NCBI GenBank assembly: GCA_003148945.1
Contig: QGGY01000001.1
Span: 372,001-436,000, forward strand
Source: Murimonas intestini
GTDB lineage: Bacteria > Bacillota > Clostridia > Lachnospirales > Lachnospiraceae
Reading direction: 5' to 3'
Length of the DNA: 64,000 bases
Shown here: positions 16,900 through 26,511 of the stretch, piece after piece
How positions within the stretch are numbered: position 1 is the first letter of the stretch
How the letters are laid out: each line of letters begins with the position of its first letter
Position numbers and translations under genes: made by a program
The notes under the pieces: model-generated
Told to the model about the DNA's origin: nothing
Database searches by the model: none
The model's input: only the letters and a program-made list of their open reading frames with translations

Positions 16900-18990
16900 A
16901 TGAAGGTTTACACAACGGACAAAATTCGAAACGTCGTCATCTTAGGTCATGGCGGAGCAGGAAAGACTAGCCTTGTAGAGGCGATGGCTTACTTAGGCGG
17001 AATTACCAGCAGGCTTGGAAATGTTACAGAAGGAAATACCATCAGTGATTATGATAAAGAAGAGATCAAGAGAAAATTTTCAATTAATATGACGATGGTT
17101 CCCGTAATCTGGGGCGATACAAAAGTCAATGTGCTGGATACACCGGGATACTTTGATTTTGTCGGTGAAGCTGAAGAAGCAGCGGCAGCGGCAGACGCAG
17201 CCGTAATCGTAGTCTCCGGCAAGAGCGGAGTGGAAGTAGGCACTCAGAAGGCATGGGATCTCTGTGAGAAATATAAACTCCCCAGAATGTTCTTTGTGAC
17301 GAACATGGATGTGGATAATGCCAGCTACCGTGAAGTTGTTGAGAAGCTGACAGATCTCTATGGAAAGAAGATAGCTCCTATCCATCTGCCCATCCGTGAG
17401 AATGAGAAGTTTGTCGGATATGTAAATGTAGTTAAAAAAGCGGGCAGAAGGTGGGTAGACCGCGGAAATAAAGTAGAGTGTGAGATTCCGGAATATTCTA
17501 TGGAATACCTGGAGAAATACCGCGAGTCACTTCTGGAAGCAGTTGCTGAGACAAGTGAAGAATTTATGGATCGCTATTTCTCAGGTGATGAGTTCTCAGT
17601 GGCAGAGATCATGATGGCCCTCACGGCAAATGTGGATGATGGGACGATCGTACCGGTGGCTATGGGGTCCAGCGTAAATGTTCAGGGCGTTGCCAACCTG
17701 CTGGATGATATCGTACAGTATTTCCCGAGCCCGGACAAACGGAGTGTCAATGGGATCAACACAAAGACAAATGAGATATTCGAGGCGAATTATGATTTCT
17801 CAAAAGCTAAATCCGCCCTTATCTTTAAGACAATCGTGGATCCGTTCATCGGAAAATATTCACTTATAAAAGTATGCTCCGGCGTTATCAAGAATGATGA
17901 TACCTTATATAATATCGATAAGGATACAGAAGAGAAGCTGAATAAGCTTTACATATTCGAAGGAAGCAAGCCGGTGGAGGTACCGGAGCTGCACGCAGGA
18001 GATATCGGCGCTATCGGCAAGCTTGCCAAGGCACGTACCGGCGATACTCTCTCCACAAAGGCTGCGCCTATCCGCTACGGCAGGATCGAGGTCTCCACAC
18101 CGTATACTTATAAGAGGTATAAAGCGGTGAACAAGGGTGATGAGGATAAGATCTCCCAGGCACTGACAAAGATGATGCATGAGGACCTCACCATGAAGGC
18201 TGTCAATGACGCTGAGAACCATCAGTCACTGATTTACGGCATGGGTGACCAGCATATCGATATCATTCAGAGCAAACTGAATACAAAATATAAAATCGAG
18301 ATCGAACTGGATAAGCCGAAGGTGGCTTTCCGTGAGACTATCCGCAAAAAAGCTGATGTGGAAGCTAAATATAAAAAACAGTCAGGCGGACATGGACAGT
18401 ATGGACACGTTAAGATGCGCTTTGAGCCTTCAGGAGATTTAGAGACAGCTTATGTATTTGATCAGGAAGTAGTAGGCGGAGCAGTTCCGAAAAACTATTT
18501 CCCGGCAGTAGAAAAAGGAGTCCAGGAAGCCGTACAGAAAGGCCCTCTGGCCGCATATCCAGTTGTAGGCGTCAAGGCAGTGCTCTATGACGGATCTTAT
18601 CATCCGGTAGACTCCTCCGAGATGGCATTTAAGACAGCTTCCGTCCAGGCATTTAAGAAAGGCTTTATGGAAGCTTCACCGGTACTCCTTGAGCCGATCG
18701 CTTCCATGAAAGTGACAGTTCCTGACAAGTATACAGGAGATGTCATGGGTGATCTGAATAAGCGCCGCGGCCGTGTGCTGGGTATGAATCCTGACCACAA
18801 GGGCAACCAGGTCATTGAGGCTGATATTCCTATGACAGAGGTCTACGGCTATTCCACAACGCTTCGCTCTATGACAGGAGGCAGCGGTGATTTCTCATAT
18901 GAGTTTGCACGCTATGAGCAGGCTCCGTCAGATGTTCAGGCTAAAGAAGTGGCTGAGAGGGCAAGTAAGGTCAATACAAACGAAGAGTAA
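16900..18990 (+). CDS. Elongation factor G-like GTPase, divergent (EF-G2 type)
   Basis: A 696-residue translational GTPase with all EF-G domains. P loop GHGGAGKTS (residues 16-24), DTPG (80-83), domain IV tip VDSSEMAFK and the C-terminal GVKAVLYDGS and RRGRVLGMN blocks are clear. It departs from housekeeping EF-G in the G4 motif, which reads TNMD (134-137) instead of NKxD, and in switch I, where RGITI is replaced by KFSIN. Canonical EF-G normally sits with rpsL/rpsG; this copy stands alone. GGAGG at 16887-16891 is 8 bases from ATG 16900, which is preferred over upstream starts. It may act in ribosome recycling, stress or rescue rather than bulk translocation. Confidence 0.85.
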   Translation: MKVYTTDKIRNVVILGHGGAGKTSLVEAMAYLGGITSRLGNVTEGNTISDYDKEEIKRKFSINMTMVPVIWGDTKVNVLDTPGYFDFVGEAEEAAAAADAAVIVVSGKSGVEVGTQKAWDLCEKYKLPRMFFVTNMDVDNASYREVVEKLTDLYGKKIAPIHLPIRENEKFVGYVNVVKKAGRRWVDRGNKVECEIPEYSMEYLEKYRESLLEAVAETSEEFMDRYFSGDEFSVAEIMMALTANVDDGTIVPVAMGSSVNVQGVANLLDDIVQYFPSPDKRSVNGINTKTNEIFEANYDFSKAKSALIFKTIVDPFIGKYSLIKVCSGVIKNDDTLYNIDKDTEEKLNKLYIFEGSKPVEVPELHAGDIGAIGKLAKARTGDTLSTKAAPIRYGRIEVSTPYTYKRYKAVNKGDEDKISQALTKMMHEDLTMKAVNDAENHQSLIYGMGDQHIDIIQSKLNTKYKIEIELDKPKVAFRETIRKKADVEAKYKKQSGGHGQYGHVKMRFEPSGDLETAYVFDQEVVGGAVPKNYFPAVEKGVQEAVQKGPLAAYPVVGVKAVLYDGSYHPVDSSEMAFKTASVQAFKKGFMEASPVLLEPIASMKVTVPDKYTGDVMGDLNKRRGRVLGMNPDHKGNQVIEADIPMTEVYGYSTTLRSMTGGSGDFSYEFARYEQAPSDVQAKEVAERASKVNTNEE

Positions 18991-18998
18991 AAAAGTAC

Positions 18999-19027
18999 TT
19001 TAAAAATCTTGATACTTATGCTATAAT
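18999..19027 (+). promoter_or_regulatory. Promoter of the SCIFF peptide gene
   Basis: A perfect TATAAT (19022-19027) with a weaker TTTAAA (18999-19004) 17 bases upstream. The predicted leader is short, and GAGGAGG lies just before the peptide start. It overlaps the few bases after the EF-G stop codon (18990), and no terminator separates them. Confidence 0.65.
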
Positions 19028-19061
19028 AGCAAAAGTTAATCAAAGTGAGGAGGCTAATAGC

Positions 19062-19205
19062 ATGAAGCATATCAAGACACTGAATACACAGACTTTACAG
19101 AACACCTTGAAAAAAGGCGGCTGCGGAGAATGCCAGACTTCCTGCCAGTCAGCATGCAAGACATCCTGTACAGTAGGAAATCAGAGCTGCGAAAATAATA
19201 AATAA
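19062..19205 (+). CDS. scfA: SCIFF ranthipeptide precursor (six cysteines in ~45 residues)
   Basis: A 47-residue peptide with a leader of about 20 residues (MKHIKTLNTQTLQ...) and a core holding all six cysteines at positions 21, 24, 28, 32, 36 and 43. That pattern defines SCIFF peptides, found nearly universally in Clostridia. The paired radical SAM enzyme links Cys sulfurs to non-alpha carbons of Thr or Ser residues (ranthipeptide thioethers); threonines and serines lie between the cysteines here. GAGGAGG precedes the ATG. The maturase gene follows after a hairpin. The biological role is unsettled; some ranthipeptides have been linked to cell-density signalling in clostridia. Confidence 0.95.
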   Translation: MKHIKTLNTQTLQNTLKKGGCGECQTSCQSACKTSCTVGNQSCENNK

Positions 19206-19216
19206 GTATAATGATA

Positions 19217-19250
19217 TAAGCAGCGGATATTGATCCGCTGCTTATTGTAC
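19217..19250 (+). terminator. Strong hairpin between scfA and scfB
   Basis: Twelve perfect base pairs (19217-19228 with 19233-19244) around a four-base loop, followed by TTGTAC and TTAAATT. The U tract is broken, so partial termination is likely. This would make much more peptide mRNA than maturase mRNA, a common arrangement for RiPP precursors. The rest of 19251-19381 shows no second clear promoter. Confidence 0.7.
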
Positions 19251-19381
19251 TTAAATTGTCACTGTTCGCAGAACCGCGGTCAAGCCGCAGAAAATAAGTA
19301 CTTCCGGATACTCGATAGCTTGTTTGGGAACGGGCGGCAATCGGGTATTTTGTTATGGAATTGAGTTGAAAGGGGATTAAA

Positions 19382-20749
19382 GTGGTCCATCAATATAAAA
19401 ATAATGGCTATAATATAGTCTTGGACGTTAACAGCGGTGCAGTGCATGTGGTGGATGACGTAGTATACGATGTGATTCCTTTTATGGAAAAGGGAGAACC
19501 AGATGAGAACATAGTCAGCAGTCTGAAAGAGAAATACGGTATTGAAGAAATAGAAGAGGCCGTATCTGACTGCAGGGAACTGAAGGAAGCAGGGTTCTTA
19601 TTCACAGAAGATAACTACAAGCCGTCGATCGAGGCATTCAAAAAACGTCCTACGGTAGTAAAAGCCCTCTGTCTCCACATCGCACATGACTGTAATCTGG
19701 CCTGTCGCTACTGCTTTGCTGAAGAAGGGGAATACCATGGGCGCAGGGCTCTGATGAGTTTTGAGGTTGGAAAACAGGCTCTGGACTTTCTGATTGCAAA
19801 TTCAGGGAACAGAAGGAACCTGGAGGTGGATTTCTTCGGCGGGGAACCTCTGATGAACTGGCAGGTGGTAAAGGATCTTGTGGAATACGGCCGCAGTCAG
19901 GAGAAGCTCCATGATAAGAATTTCAGGTTTACGCTGACCACAAACGGAGTTCTTTTAAATGATGAGATTATGGAATTCTGCAATAAAGAGATGGCAAATG
20001 TAGTCCTCAGCATTGACGGCAGGAAAGAAGTCAATGATAAAATGAGGCCTTTCAGGAACGGCAGCGGCAGCTATGATCTGATCGTACCGAAGTTCAAAAA
20101 ATTTGCTGACAGCAGAAACCAGGAGAAGTATTATGTGAGAGGAACTTTCACGCATGAAAACCTGGATTTTGCAGAGGATGTGCTGCATCTGGCCGATATG
20201 GGATTTAAACAGGTATCGGTGGAGCCGGTGGTAGCCTCGCCGGAGGAAGAGTATGCCATCCGCGAAGAAGACATCGCCAGAATATGCGAAGAGTATGATA
20301 AGCTTGCCGCAGAGATGGTGAAAAGGGAGAGAGAAGGAAGAGGATTTACCTTTTTCCATTTTATGATCGATCTGACAGGAGGCCCCTGTGTCTATAAGAG
20401 ATTATCAGGGTGCGGCTCCGGAACAGAATATCTGGCAGTGACACCGTGGGGGGATTTCTATCCGTGCCATCAGTTCGTCGGAGAGGAAGAATTTCTTATG
20501 GGAAATGTCTTTGACGGAATAAAGCGGGAGGATATCCAGGAAGAATTTAAAGGATGTAATGTCTATGCCAAGGACAAATGCAGGGACTGCTTTGCCAGAT
20601 TCTACTGCAGCGGCGGATGCGCAGCCAACTCCTATAAATTTCACGGCTCGATTAATGATGCCTATGATATCGGGTGCGAGCTCCAGAGAAAACGTGTGGA
20701 GTGCGCCATCATGATAAAGGCTGCTTTGGCAGAAGAAAGTGAAGAATAG
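19382..20749 (+). CDS. scfB: SCIFF peptide maturase, radical SAM/SPASM enzyme
   Basis: A 455-residue enzyme. An N-terminal peptide-recognition domain opens with NGYNIVLDVNSGAVHVVD. The radical SAM core has CNLACRYC near residue 105, and the C-terminal SPASM domain has CGSGTEYLAVTPWG, CHQFV, CRDCFARFYCSGGC and a last Cys for two auxiliary Fe-S clusters. It installs thioether crosslinks in the SCIFF core, as CteB does for CteA in Clostridium thermocellum. The start is GTG with AAAGGGG about 7 bases upstream. SecDF follows 24 bases later with its own ribosome site and no terminator between. Confidence 0.94.
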   Translation: MVHQYKNNGYNIVLDVNSGAVHVVDDVVYDVIPFMEKGEPDENIVSSLKEKYGIEEIEEAVSDCRELKEAGFLFTEDNYKPSIEAFKKRPTVVKALCLHIAHDCNLACRYCFAEEGEYHGRRALMSFEVGKQALDFLIANSGNRRNLEVDFFGGEPLMNWQVVKDLVEYGRSQEKLHDKNFRFTLTTNGVLLNDEIMEFCNKEMANVVLSIDGRKEVNDKMRPFRNGSGSYDLIVPKFKKFADSRNQEKYYVRGTFTHENLDFAEDVLHLADMGFKQVSVEPVVASPEEEYAIREEDIARICEEYDKLAAEMVKREREGRGFTFFHFMIDLTGGPCVYKRLSGCGSGTEYLAVTPWGDFYPCHQFVGEEEFLMGNVFDGIKREDIQEEFKGCNVYAKDKCRDCFARFYCSGGCAANSYKFHGSINDAYDIGCELQRKRVECAIMIKAALAEESEE

Positions 20750-20772
20750 GAACAGAAGGAGAAGAAAAAGAA

Positions 20773-22950
20773 ATGAAGAAAAACAGAGCAATTTTAGTGG
20801 TTGTTCTGGCAGCCCTGGTCTTAGGCCTGCTGTCTTTTACAGCGGGAATTGGATTTGGACCTACCGGGACAGGTTCAGCAAAGAACATCAAGACAGGTCT
20901 TGACCTGGCTGGCGGAGTCAGCATAACGTATCAGGTAGTGGGGGATGAGGCGCCGTCTGCTGAAGATATGGCAGATACTATTTATAAGCTGCAGCAGCGT
21001 GTAGACCAGTACAGCACAGAGGCACAGGTCTATCAGGAAGGCAGTGACAGGATCAATATCGAGATCCCTGGCGTTACAGATGCAAATGCGATCCTGGAGG
21101 ATTTAGGAAAGCCTGGTTCTCTGGAATTTAAGACCCAGGACGGAGAGGTGGTTATCACTGGTATTGATGTGGAGACTGCTTCTGCACAGGCAGGTGCGGA
21201 TGAAATGGGAAATAAGCAGTACTCTGTTGAACTGCGTCTGACAGATGAAGGCGCGAAAAAGTTCGGTGAAGCTACTACAAATAATATCGGAAAGCCGATC
21301 TATATTATTTATAATGGTGAGACGATCAGCTATCCTACAGTAGAAGCAGCCATCACAGGCGGTGTGGCTTATATTACAAAGATGGGAAGCCAGGAAGCAG
21401 CTGAAAGCCTTGCGTCCTATATCCGTATAGGATCACTTTCACTGACACTGGAAGAGCTGCGCTCTAATGTGGTCGGTGCACAGCTGGGTGAGGAAGCTAT
21501 TTCTACAAGCCTTCTGGCAGGTATCATAGGCCTTATCATTGTTATCATATTCATGATCATTGTTTACCGTGTCCCTGGTGTAGTTGCGAGTATCTCACTG
21601 CTGATCTATACCACGCTGATGCTGGTAATGTTAAACGCATTTGATATTACGCTGACCCTTTCCGGTATAGCAGGTATCATTCTGAGTATCGGTATGGCCG
21701 TAGATGCCAATGTTATTATCTACGCACGTATCCGTGAGGAGATAGCTGCTGATAAGAGTGTGAAGGCTTCCATACAGTCAGGTTTCCAGAAGGCTCTCTC
21801 AGCGATTGTGGACGGCAATATCACTACCCTGATCGCAGCGGCAGTACTTGGACTTATGGGAATGGGAAGTATCAAAGGCTTTGCACAGACGCTGGCTCTT
21901 GGTATCGTGTTATCCATGTTTACAGCTCTTGTTGTATCAAGGCTTCTCATGAATGCTCTGTTTGCCCTGGGCGTTAAGGATGAGAAATACTATGGAAGAC
22001 AGAAGGAAAGAAAAGTAATTAATTTCCTTGGCAAGAAACATATATTCTTTGTGATCTCGATCGTTCTTGTGCTGGCAGGTCCTCTGACCATGCTTGTGCA
22101 CAGCAGTTCAGGCGGAGCGCTGAATTACAGCCTGGAATTTAAGGGCGGTACCTCCACAGATGTGACCTTCAATGAAGACCTGACTATCGCTGACATTGAT
22201 TCTCAGGTGAAGCCGGTCGTACAGGAGATCACAAATGATGCAAACATACAGACACAGAAGGTGGCGGGCACAAACCAGGTCATCATTAAGACAAGAGAAC
22301 TCAGCCTGGACGAAAGGGAAGCACTGAATACGGCGCTTGCAGATAAGTTCGGAGTTGATGAGAGCCTGATAACTGCAGAGAGTATTTCTTCTACGATCAG
22401 CAATGAGATGAGAAGCGATGCAATTATAGCAGTAATCATAGCTACGATCTGTATGCTGATCTATATCTGGTTCCGCTTTAAAGATATCCGCTTTGCCACG
22501 AGTGCAGTTATCGCCCTTGTGCATGACGTGCTTGTTGTACTTGCATTTTACGCTATAGCATGGGTATCCGTGGGCAATACATTTATTGCATGTATGCTGA
22601 CAATCGTTGGTTACTCTATCAATGCCACCATCGTTATCTTTGACCGTATCCGTGAAAATATGAAGCTGATGCAGAAGAAGGATACCATTGCTGACGTTGT
22701 AAATAAGAGTATTACACAGACTCTGACAAGAAGTATCTATACTTCCTTTACTACATTTGTCATGGTGGCTGCCCTCTACATACTGGGTGTGCCTTCCATT
22801 CAGGAATTTGCCCTTCCTCTGATGGTAGGTATCCTCTGCGGAGCATACTCTTCAGTGTGCATCACAGGAGCGCTGTGGTATGTTATGAAGACAAAGTCAT
22901 TGAAAAAGCAGGATGAAGTTAAAAAAGTAACATCTAAGAAAAACAAGTAA
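20773..22950 (+). CDS. secDF: Fused protein-export subunit SecDF
   Basis: A 725-residue fusion of SecD and SecF, which use proton flow to pull proteins through SecYEG. The SecD half (about 1-400) has GLDLAGGVSITYQV, the outer P1 region, and the six-helix block with GIILSIGMAVDANVII. The SecF half (from about 410) has LNYSLEFKGGT and VGYSINATIVIFDRIREN. AAGGAG lies 5' of the ATG. Linkage just after the SCIFF genes suggests co-transcription, but a direct role in peptide export is inference. Confidence 0.94.
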   Translation: MKKNRAILVVVLAALVLGLLSFTAGIGFGPTGTGSAKNIKTGLDLAGGVSITYQVVGDEAPSAEDMADTIYKLQQRVDQYSTEAQVYQEGSDRINIEIPGVTDANAILEDLGKPGSLEFKTQDGEVVITGIDVETASAQAGADEMGNKQYSVELRLTDEGAKKFGEATTNNIGKPIYIIYNGETISYPTVEAAITGGVAYITKMGSQEAAESLASYIRIGSLSLTLEELRSNVVGAQLGEEAISTSLLAGIIGLIIVIIFMIIVYRVPGVVASISLLIYTTLMLVMLNAFDITLTLSGIAGIILSIGMAVDANVIIYARIREEIAADKSVKASIQSGFQKALSAIVDGNITTLIAAAVLGLMGMGSIKGFAQTLALGIVLSMFTALVVSRLLMNALFALGVKDEKYYGRQKERKVINFLGKKHIFFVISIVLVLAGPLTMLVHSSSGGALNYSLEFKGGTSTDVTFNEDLTIADIDSQVKPVVQEITNDANIQTQKVAGTNQVIIKTRELSLDEREALNTALADKFGVDESLITAESISSTISNEMRSDAIIAVIIATICMLIYIWFRFKDIRFATSAVIALVHDVLVVLAFYAIAWVSVGNTFIACMLTIVGYSINATIVIFDRIRENMKLMQKKDTIADVVNKSITQTLTRSIYTSFTTFVMVAALYILGVPSIQEFALPLMVGILCGAYSSVCITGALWYVMKTKSLKKQDEVKKVTSKKNK

Positions 22951-22961
22951 TAATTTTAGCG

Positions 22962-22989
22962 GAGGCGTTGCAGAGTGCAGCGCCTCTTT
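22962..22989 (+). terminator. Hairpin between secDF and recJ
   Basis: Eleven pairs (22962-22972 with 22976-22986, one G-U) with a three-base loop, followed by only TTTG. It may weaken readthrough rather than end transcription. Confidence 0.5.
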
Positions 22990-23011
22990 GACTATACAGA
23001 GGAGGAACATT

Positions 23012-24772
23012 ATGGAAAAATGGGTGGTTTCGGCCAAGCGGGCAGATTTTGCCGCAATAGCTGAGAGATTCCATATCGACCAGGTGACAGCCAGGATCAT
23101 CAGAAACAGGGATGTGGTCACAGAAGAAGAAATAGAGGAATATCTGACAGGCACGCTGGAGAGCCTGGCCAGCCCCCATCTGCTCATGGACTGCGATAAA
23201 GCGGCCGGTATCCTGGCTGAGAAGATAAGAGAACAGAAAGCTGTAAGGGTCATAGGAGACTATGATATTGACGGGGTGTGTTCAACCTATATCCTGTTGT
23301 CGGGCCTGAAAAGATGCGGGGCAAATGTGGACATTGAGATACCTGACAGGATCAGGGACGGCTATGGTATCAATGAGCAGCTCATACAGCAGGCATATGA
23401 GGACGGGACCGACACGATCCTCACCTGTGACAATGGGATTGCGGCAATTGAACAGGTGGCCTATGCTAAGAAGCTGGGTATGTGTGTGATCGTCACAGAC
23501 CATCATGAACTTCATTTCGATGAGAAAGAAGGAGAGAAAGTACTTAAGATGCCTGAAGCAGATGCAGTAGTCAATCCCAAAAGGCCTGACTGTGCATATC
23601 CGTTTAAAGGGCTCTGCGGGGCTGCCGTAGCCTATAAGCTTATCAGATGCCTCTATGGAGCCATGGGGCTTCCGGAAGAGGAGGCTGATGCTTTTGTGGA
23701 ATATGCGGCGATAGCAACTGTTGGGGATGTGATGGACTTAAAGGGCGAGAACAGGATCCTTGTAAAAGAAGGGCTGAAGATGCTGCGCAGGACAGGCAAT
23801 GCGGGGCTTAGGGCTCTTATACATGAGAACGGGCTGGAGGATGCCCACATAGGTGCATATCATATAGGTTTTGTATTAGGACCATGTATAAATGCCAGCG
23901 GCCGGCTGGACACTGCTAAAAAGGCTCTGGCGCTGCTCGCTGAGGAAGACGGGGAGAAGGCTGCCCTCCTGGCAGCTGAACTGAGGCAGTTGAATGATGA
24001 GCGGAAGCAGATGACGTCAGAAGGCCTGGAAGAAGCCATAAAGATCATCGAGGAAGGGGCGCTGAAGCTGGATAAGGTACTTGTTGTTTATCTGCCCTCC
24101 TGCCACGAGAGCCTTGCGGGGATCATAGCGGGGCGGATCAGGGAAAGATACAATAAGCCTGTTTTTGTGCTGACAGATTCAGAAGGAAAGGTAAAGGGAT
24201 CAGGCCGCTCTATTGAGGCCTATAATATGTTTGAGGGGATGATGTCTGTTCAGGAGCTTTTCGTAAAATTCGGGGGGCATCCCATGGCGGGAGGGCTTAC
24301 ACTGGAGAAAGAGAATGTGGAGCTCTTCAGAAAAAAAATAAATATGCAGGCAGCCTTGACAGATGAAGACTTTATTCCTAAAATAACAATTGACGTCCCT
24401 ATGCCCATCCATTACATAACGGAAAAGCTGATAGGTGAACTGGAGCTTCTGGAGCCTTTTGGAAAAGGCAATACAAAGCCTGTATTTGCTGAAAAAGGCC
24501 TGACAGTCACAGGAGCCAGAATTCTTGGCAAAAACAGGAATGTACTGAAGTTCCAGGTGCTGAACCAGTCAGGTACCGTGATGGACGCCATGTATTTCGG
24601 GGATGTGAATAAGATGCTGGACTATCTGAGTGAAAAGTTCGGGCCGGGTGAAGTGCAGAAGATGCTGCAGCAGCGGGAAAATAATATTTCCATGTCCGTC
24701 ACTTATTATCCTTCTGTAAATGAATTCAGGGATAAGAGGAGCATACAGATAGTCATACAAAATTATCAGTAA
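23012..24772 (+). CDS. recJ: Single-stranded-DNA-specific exonuclease RecJ
   Basis: A 586-residue 5'-3' exonuclease of the DHH superfamily, used in recombination and mismatch repair. Motifs: DYDIDG (motif I), LTCDNGI (motif II), VTDHHE (motif III, the DHH), VNPKRPDC, and the DHHA1-domain block GSGRSIEAYNM then FGGHPMAGGL. The long frame starts at 22988, but GGAGG lies 6 bases before ATG 23012, which begins MEKWVV, so that start is used. The next gene follows after 23 bases. Confidence 0.94.
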   Translation: MEKWVVSAKRADFAAIAERFHIDQVTARIIRNRDVVTEEEIEEYLTGTLESLASPHLLMDCDKAAGILAEKIREQKAVRVIGDYDIDGVCSTYILLSGLKRCGANVDIEIPDRIRDGYGINEQLIQQAYEDGTDTILTCDNGIAAIEQVAYAKKLGMCVIVTDHHELHFDEKEGEKVLKMPEADAVVNPKRPDCAYPFKGLCGAAVAYKLIRCLYGAMGLPEEEADAFVEYAAIATVGDVMDLKGENRILVKEGLKMLRRTGNAGLRALIHENGLEDAHIGAYHIGFVLGPCINASGRLDTAKKALALLAEEDGEKAALLAAELRQLNDERKQMTSEGLEEAIKIIEEGALKLDKVLVVYLPSCHESLAGIIAGRIRERYNKPVFVLTDSEGKVKGSGRSIEAYNMFEGMMSVQELFVKFGGHPMAGGLTLEKENVELFRKKINMQAALTDEDFIPKITIDVPMPIHYITEKLIGELELLEPFGKGNTKPVFAEKGLTVTGARILGKNRNVLKFQVLNQSGTVMDAMYFGDVNKMLDYLSEKFGPGEVQKMLQQRENNISMSVTYYPSVNEFRDKRSIQIVIQNYQ

Positions 24773-24795
24773 AGGCAAAATGCCAAAGGAGGATT

Positions 24796-26391
24796 ATGAA
24801 AAAAATAGGATTAAAAATCGGAGCAGTACTGGCTGTGATTATCCTGGCAGGAATTTATTACTACGTAAATCTGCCGGCAATCAATATCCATGCATCAGGG
24901 TTCTGGACATTTCTTATGGTTGCAGTGGTATTTATACTTGTTATCTATGGTTTCAGGAAAAAGGTGCGCACTGTAGATGATGTGAAAGACAGCAAAGGAT
25001 TAAAGATCGGCATCGGAGTCCTGATATTGATCGTAATCGTGTATCTGGGCGGCAGCGTACTGTCCTCTCCGATCGTGAATGCCAAGAAGTATCAGGCGCT
25101 CATCAATGCACAGAGCAGGGACTTTACAGAGGATATCAAAGAAGTAAATTATAACCAGATCCCTCTTTTGGACAAGGATTCTGCAGCGCTTCTTGGAAAC
25201 AGGAAAATGGGAAGCATGGTAGACATGGTATCTCAGTTTGAGGTGAGCAATCTGTATACCCAGATCAATTACCAGGATATGCCTGTGAGGGTTACACCGC
25301 TTGTATATGCCAGCCCGATCAAGTGGCTGACAAACCAGTCAAAGGGAATTCCGGCTTATATAAGGATCGATATGGCAAACCAGAATACAGAGCTTGTCAA
25401 GCTGGACCAGCCTATCAAGTATTCCCAGTCAGAATACTTTAACAGGAATATTAACAGACATCTCAGATTCCGTTATCCGACATATATTTTTGATACATTG
25501 AGCTTTGAGATAGATGATGAGGGAACACCGTACTGGGTGTGCCCTGTAAAGAAGTTTAACATTGGCCTGTTCGGCGGGGTAACTATAGGAAGAGTGGTGC
25601 TCTGTAATGCCATAACAGGGGAGACGCAGGATTATACTGTGGAGGACTGTCCTACGTGGGTTGACCATGTGTTCTCGGCAGATCTTCTGATCCAGCTGTA
25701 TGATTATCACGGCAGCCTCCAGAACGGATACTTTAACAGTATCCTGGGACAGAAGGGGTGCCTGAAAACTACAGACGGCTATAACTACCTGGCAATGGAT
25801 GATGATGTCTGGGTATATTCAGGCATCACCTCCGTGAGCGGTGACCAGTCTAATGTGGGCTTTGTGCTCATGAACCAGAGGACCATGGAATGCCGCAGAT
25901 ATGACATAGCAGGGGCGGAGGAATACTCTGCCATGGGCTCTGCTGAGGGACAGGTGCAGAACTTAGGATACAAGGCGACCTTCCCGCTGCTGTTAAATAT
26001 TGCAGGGGAGCCTACGTACTTCATGGCGCTGAAGGACGGCGCAGGTCTTGTTAAGAAGTATGCCATGGTCAATATCCAGAAATACCAGAATGTGGCTATA
26101 GGCGATACAGTATCTGAATGTGAGAAGGCATATATCAACCTGCTTAAAGAGGGTGGCATCACTACGACAGATACAGAGTCTATCAAGACTGCTTCAGGGA
26201 AAATAGCGAAGATAGCACAGGGAGTCATTGATGGGAATTCACATTATTACATCATGCTGGAAGGCAGTGATGAGATTTATGACGTGTCTGTTGTAGATTA
26301 CCTGAATATCATCAAGTATAATGTGGGAGATAAGATCACACTGGAATATACAGAAGGGCAGGACAGCAATGCCGTCCTGGGCATCAAATAA
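24796..26391 (+). CDS. Membrane protein of unknown function with a large outer domain
   Basis: I do not recognise this 531-residue protein with confidence. Three hydrophobic helices occupy the first ~90 residues (about 8-26, 35-53 and 70-88). The next ~400 residues are soluble, rich in beta-strand character, and include repeated YxxP and aromatic motifs such as MPVRVTPLVYASP, GIPAYIRIDM and LRFRYPTYIFDTLSFEID. A small C-terminal beta domain ends NVGDKITLEYTEG. AAAGGAGG precedes the ATG and it is likely co-transcribed with recJ. It could be an envelope protein; no enzyme motif is visible. Confidence 0.7.
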   Translation: MKKIGLKIGAVLAVIILAGIYYYVNLPAINIHASGFWTFLMVAVVFILVIYGFRKKVRTVDDVKDSKGLKIGIGVLILIVIVYLGGSVLSSPIVNAKKYQALINAQSRDFTEDIKEVNYNQIPLLDKDSAALLGNRKMGSMVDMVSQFEVSNLYTQINYQDMPVRVTPLVYASPIKWLTNQSKGIPAYIRIDMANQNTELVKLDQPIKYSQSEYFNRNINRHLRFRYPTYIFDTLSFEIDDEGTPYWVCPVKKFNIGLFGGVTIGRVVLCNAITGETQDYTVEDCPTWVDHVFSADLLIQLYDYHGSLQNGYFNSILGQKGCLKTTDGYNYLAMDDDVWVYSGITSVSGDQSNVGFVLMNQRTMECRRYDIAGAEEYSAMGSAEGQVQNLGYKATFPLLLNIAGEPTYFMALKDGAGLVKKYAMVNIQKYQNVAIGDTVSECEKAYINLLKEGGITTTDTESIKTASGKIAKIAQGVIDGNSHYYIMLEGSDEIYDVSVVDYLNIIKYNVGDKITLEYTEGQDSNAVLGIK

Positions 26392-26429
26392 GATATGCCG
26401 GACAGGCAATAGGAATTGAAAACTGAAGT

Positions 26430-26475
26430 GCTGCCCGCGGGCTCTGTCATGGAAGGCAGAAGCCCGGCGGGCAGC
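26430..26475 (+). terminator. Long hairpin after the unknown membrane protein gene
   Basis: The arms 26430-26438 and 26467-26475 pair perfectly; five and then four more pairs follow after a one-base bulge. No U tract follows, so factor-independent termination is doubtful. It may instead protect mRNA ends or insulate the GH43 gene, whose AGGAGGT lies just downstream. Confidence 0.45.
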
Positions 26476-26511
26476 CATATTATCTGGAAAAATAATGAGG
26501 AGGTATAGTAG

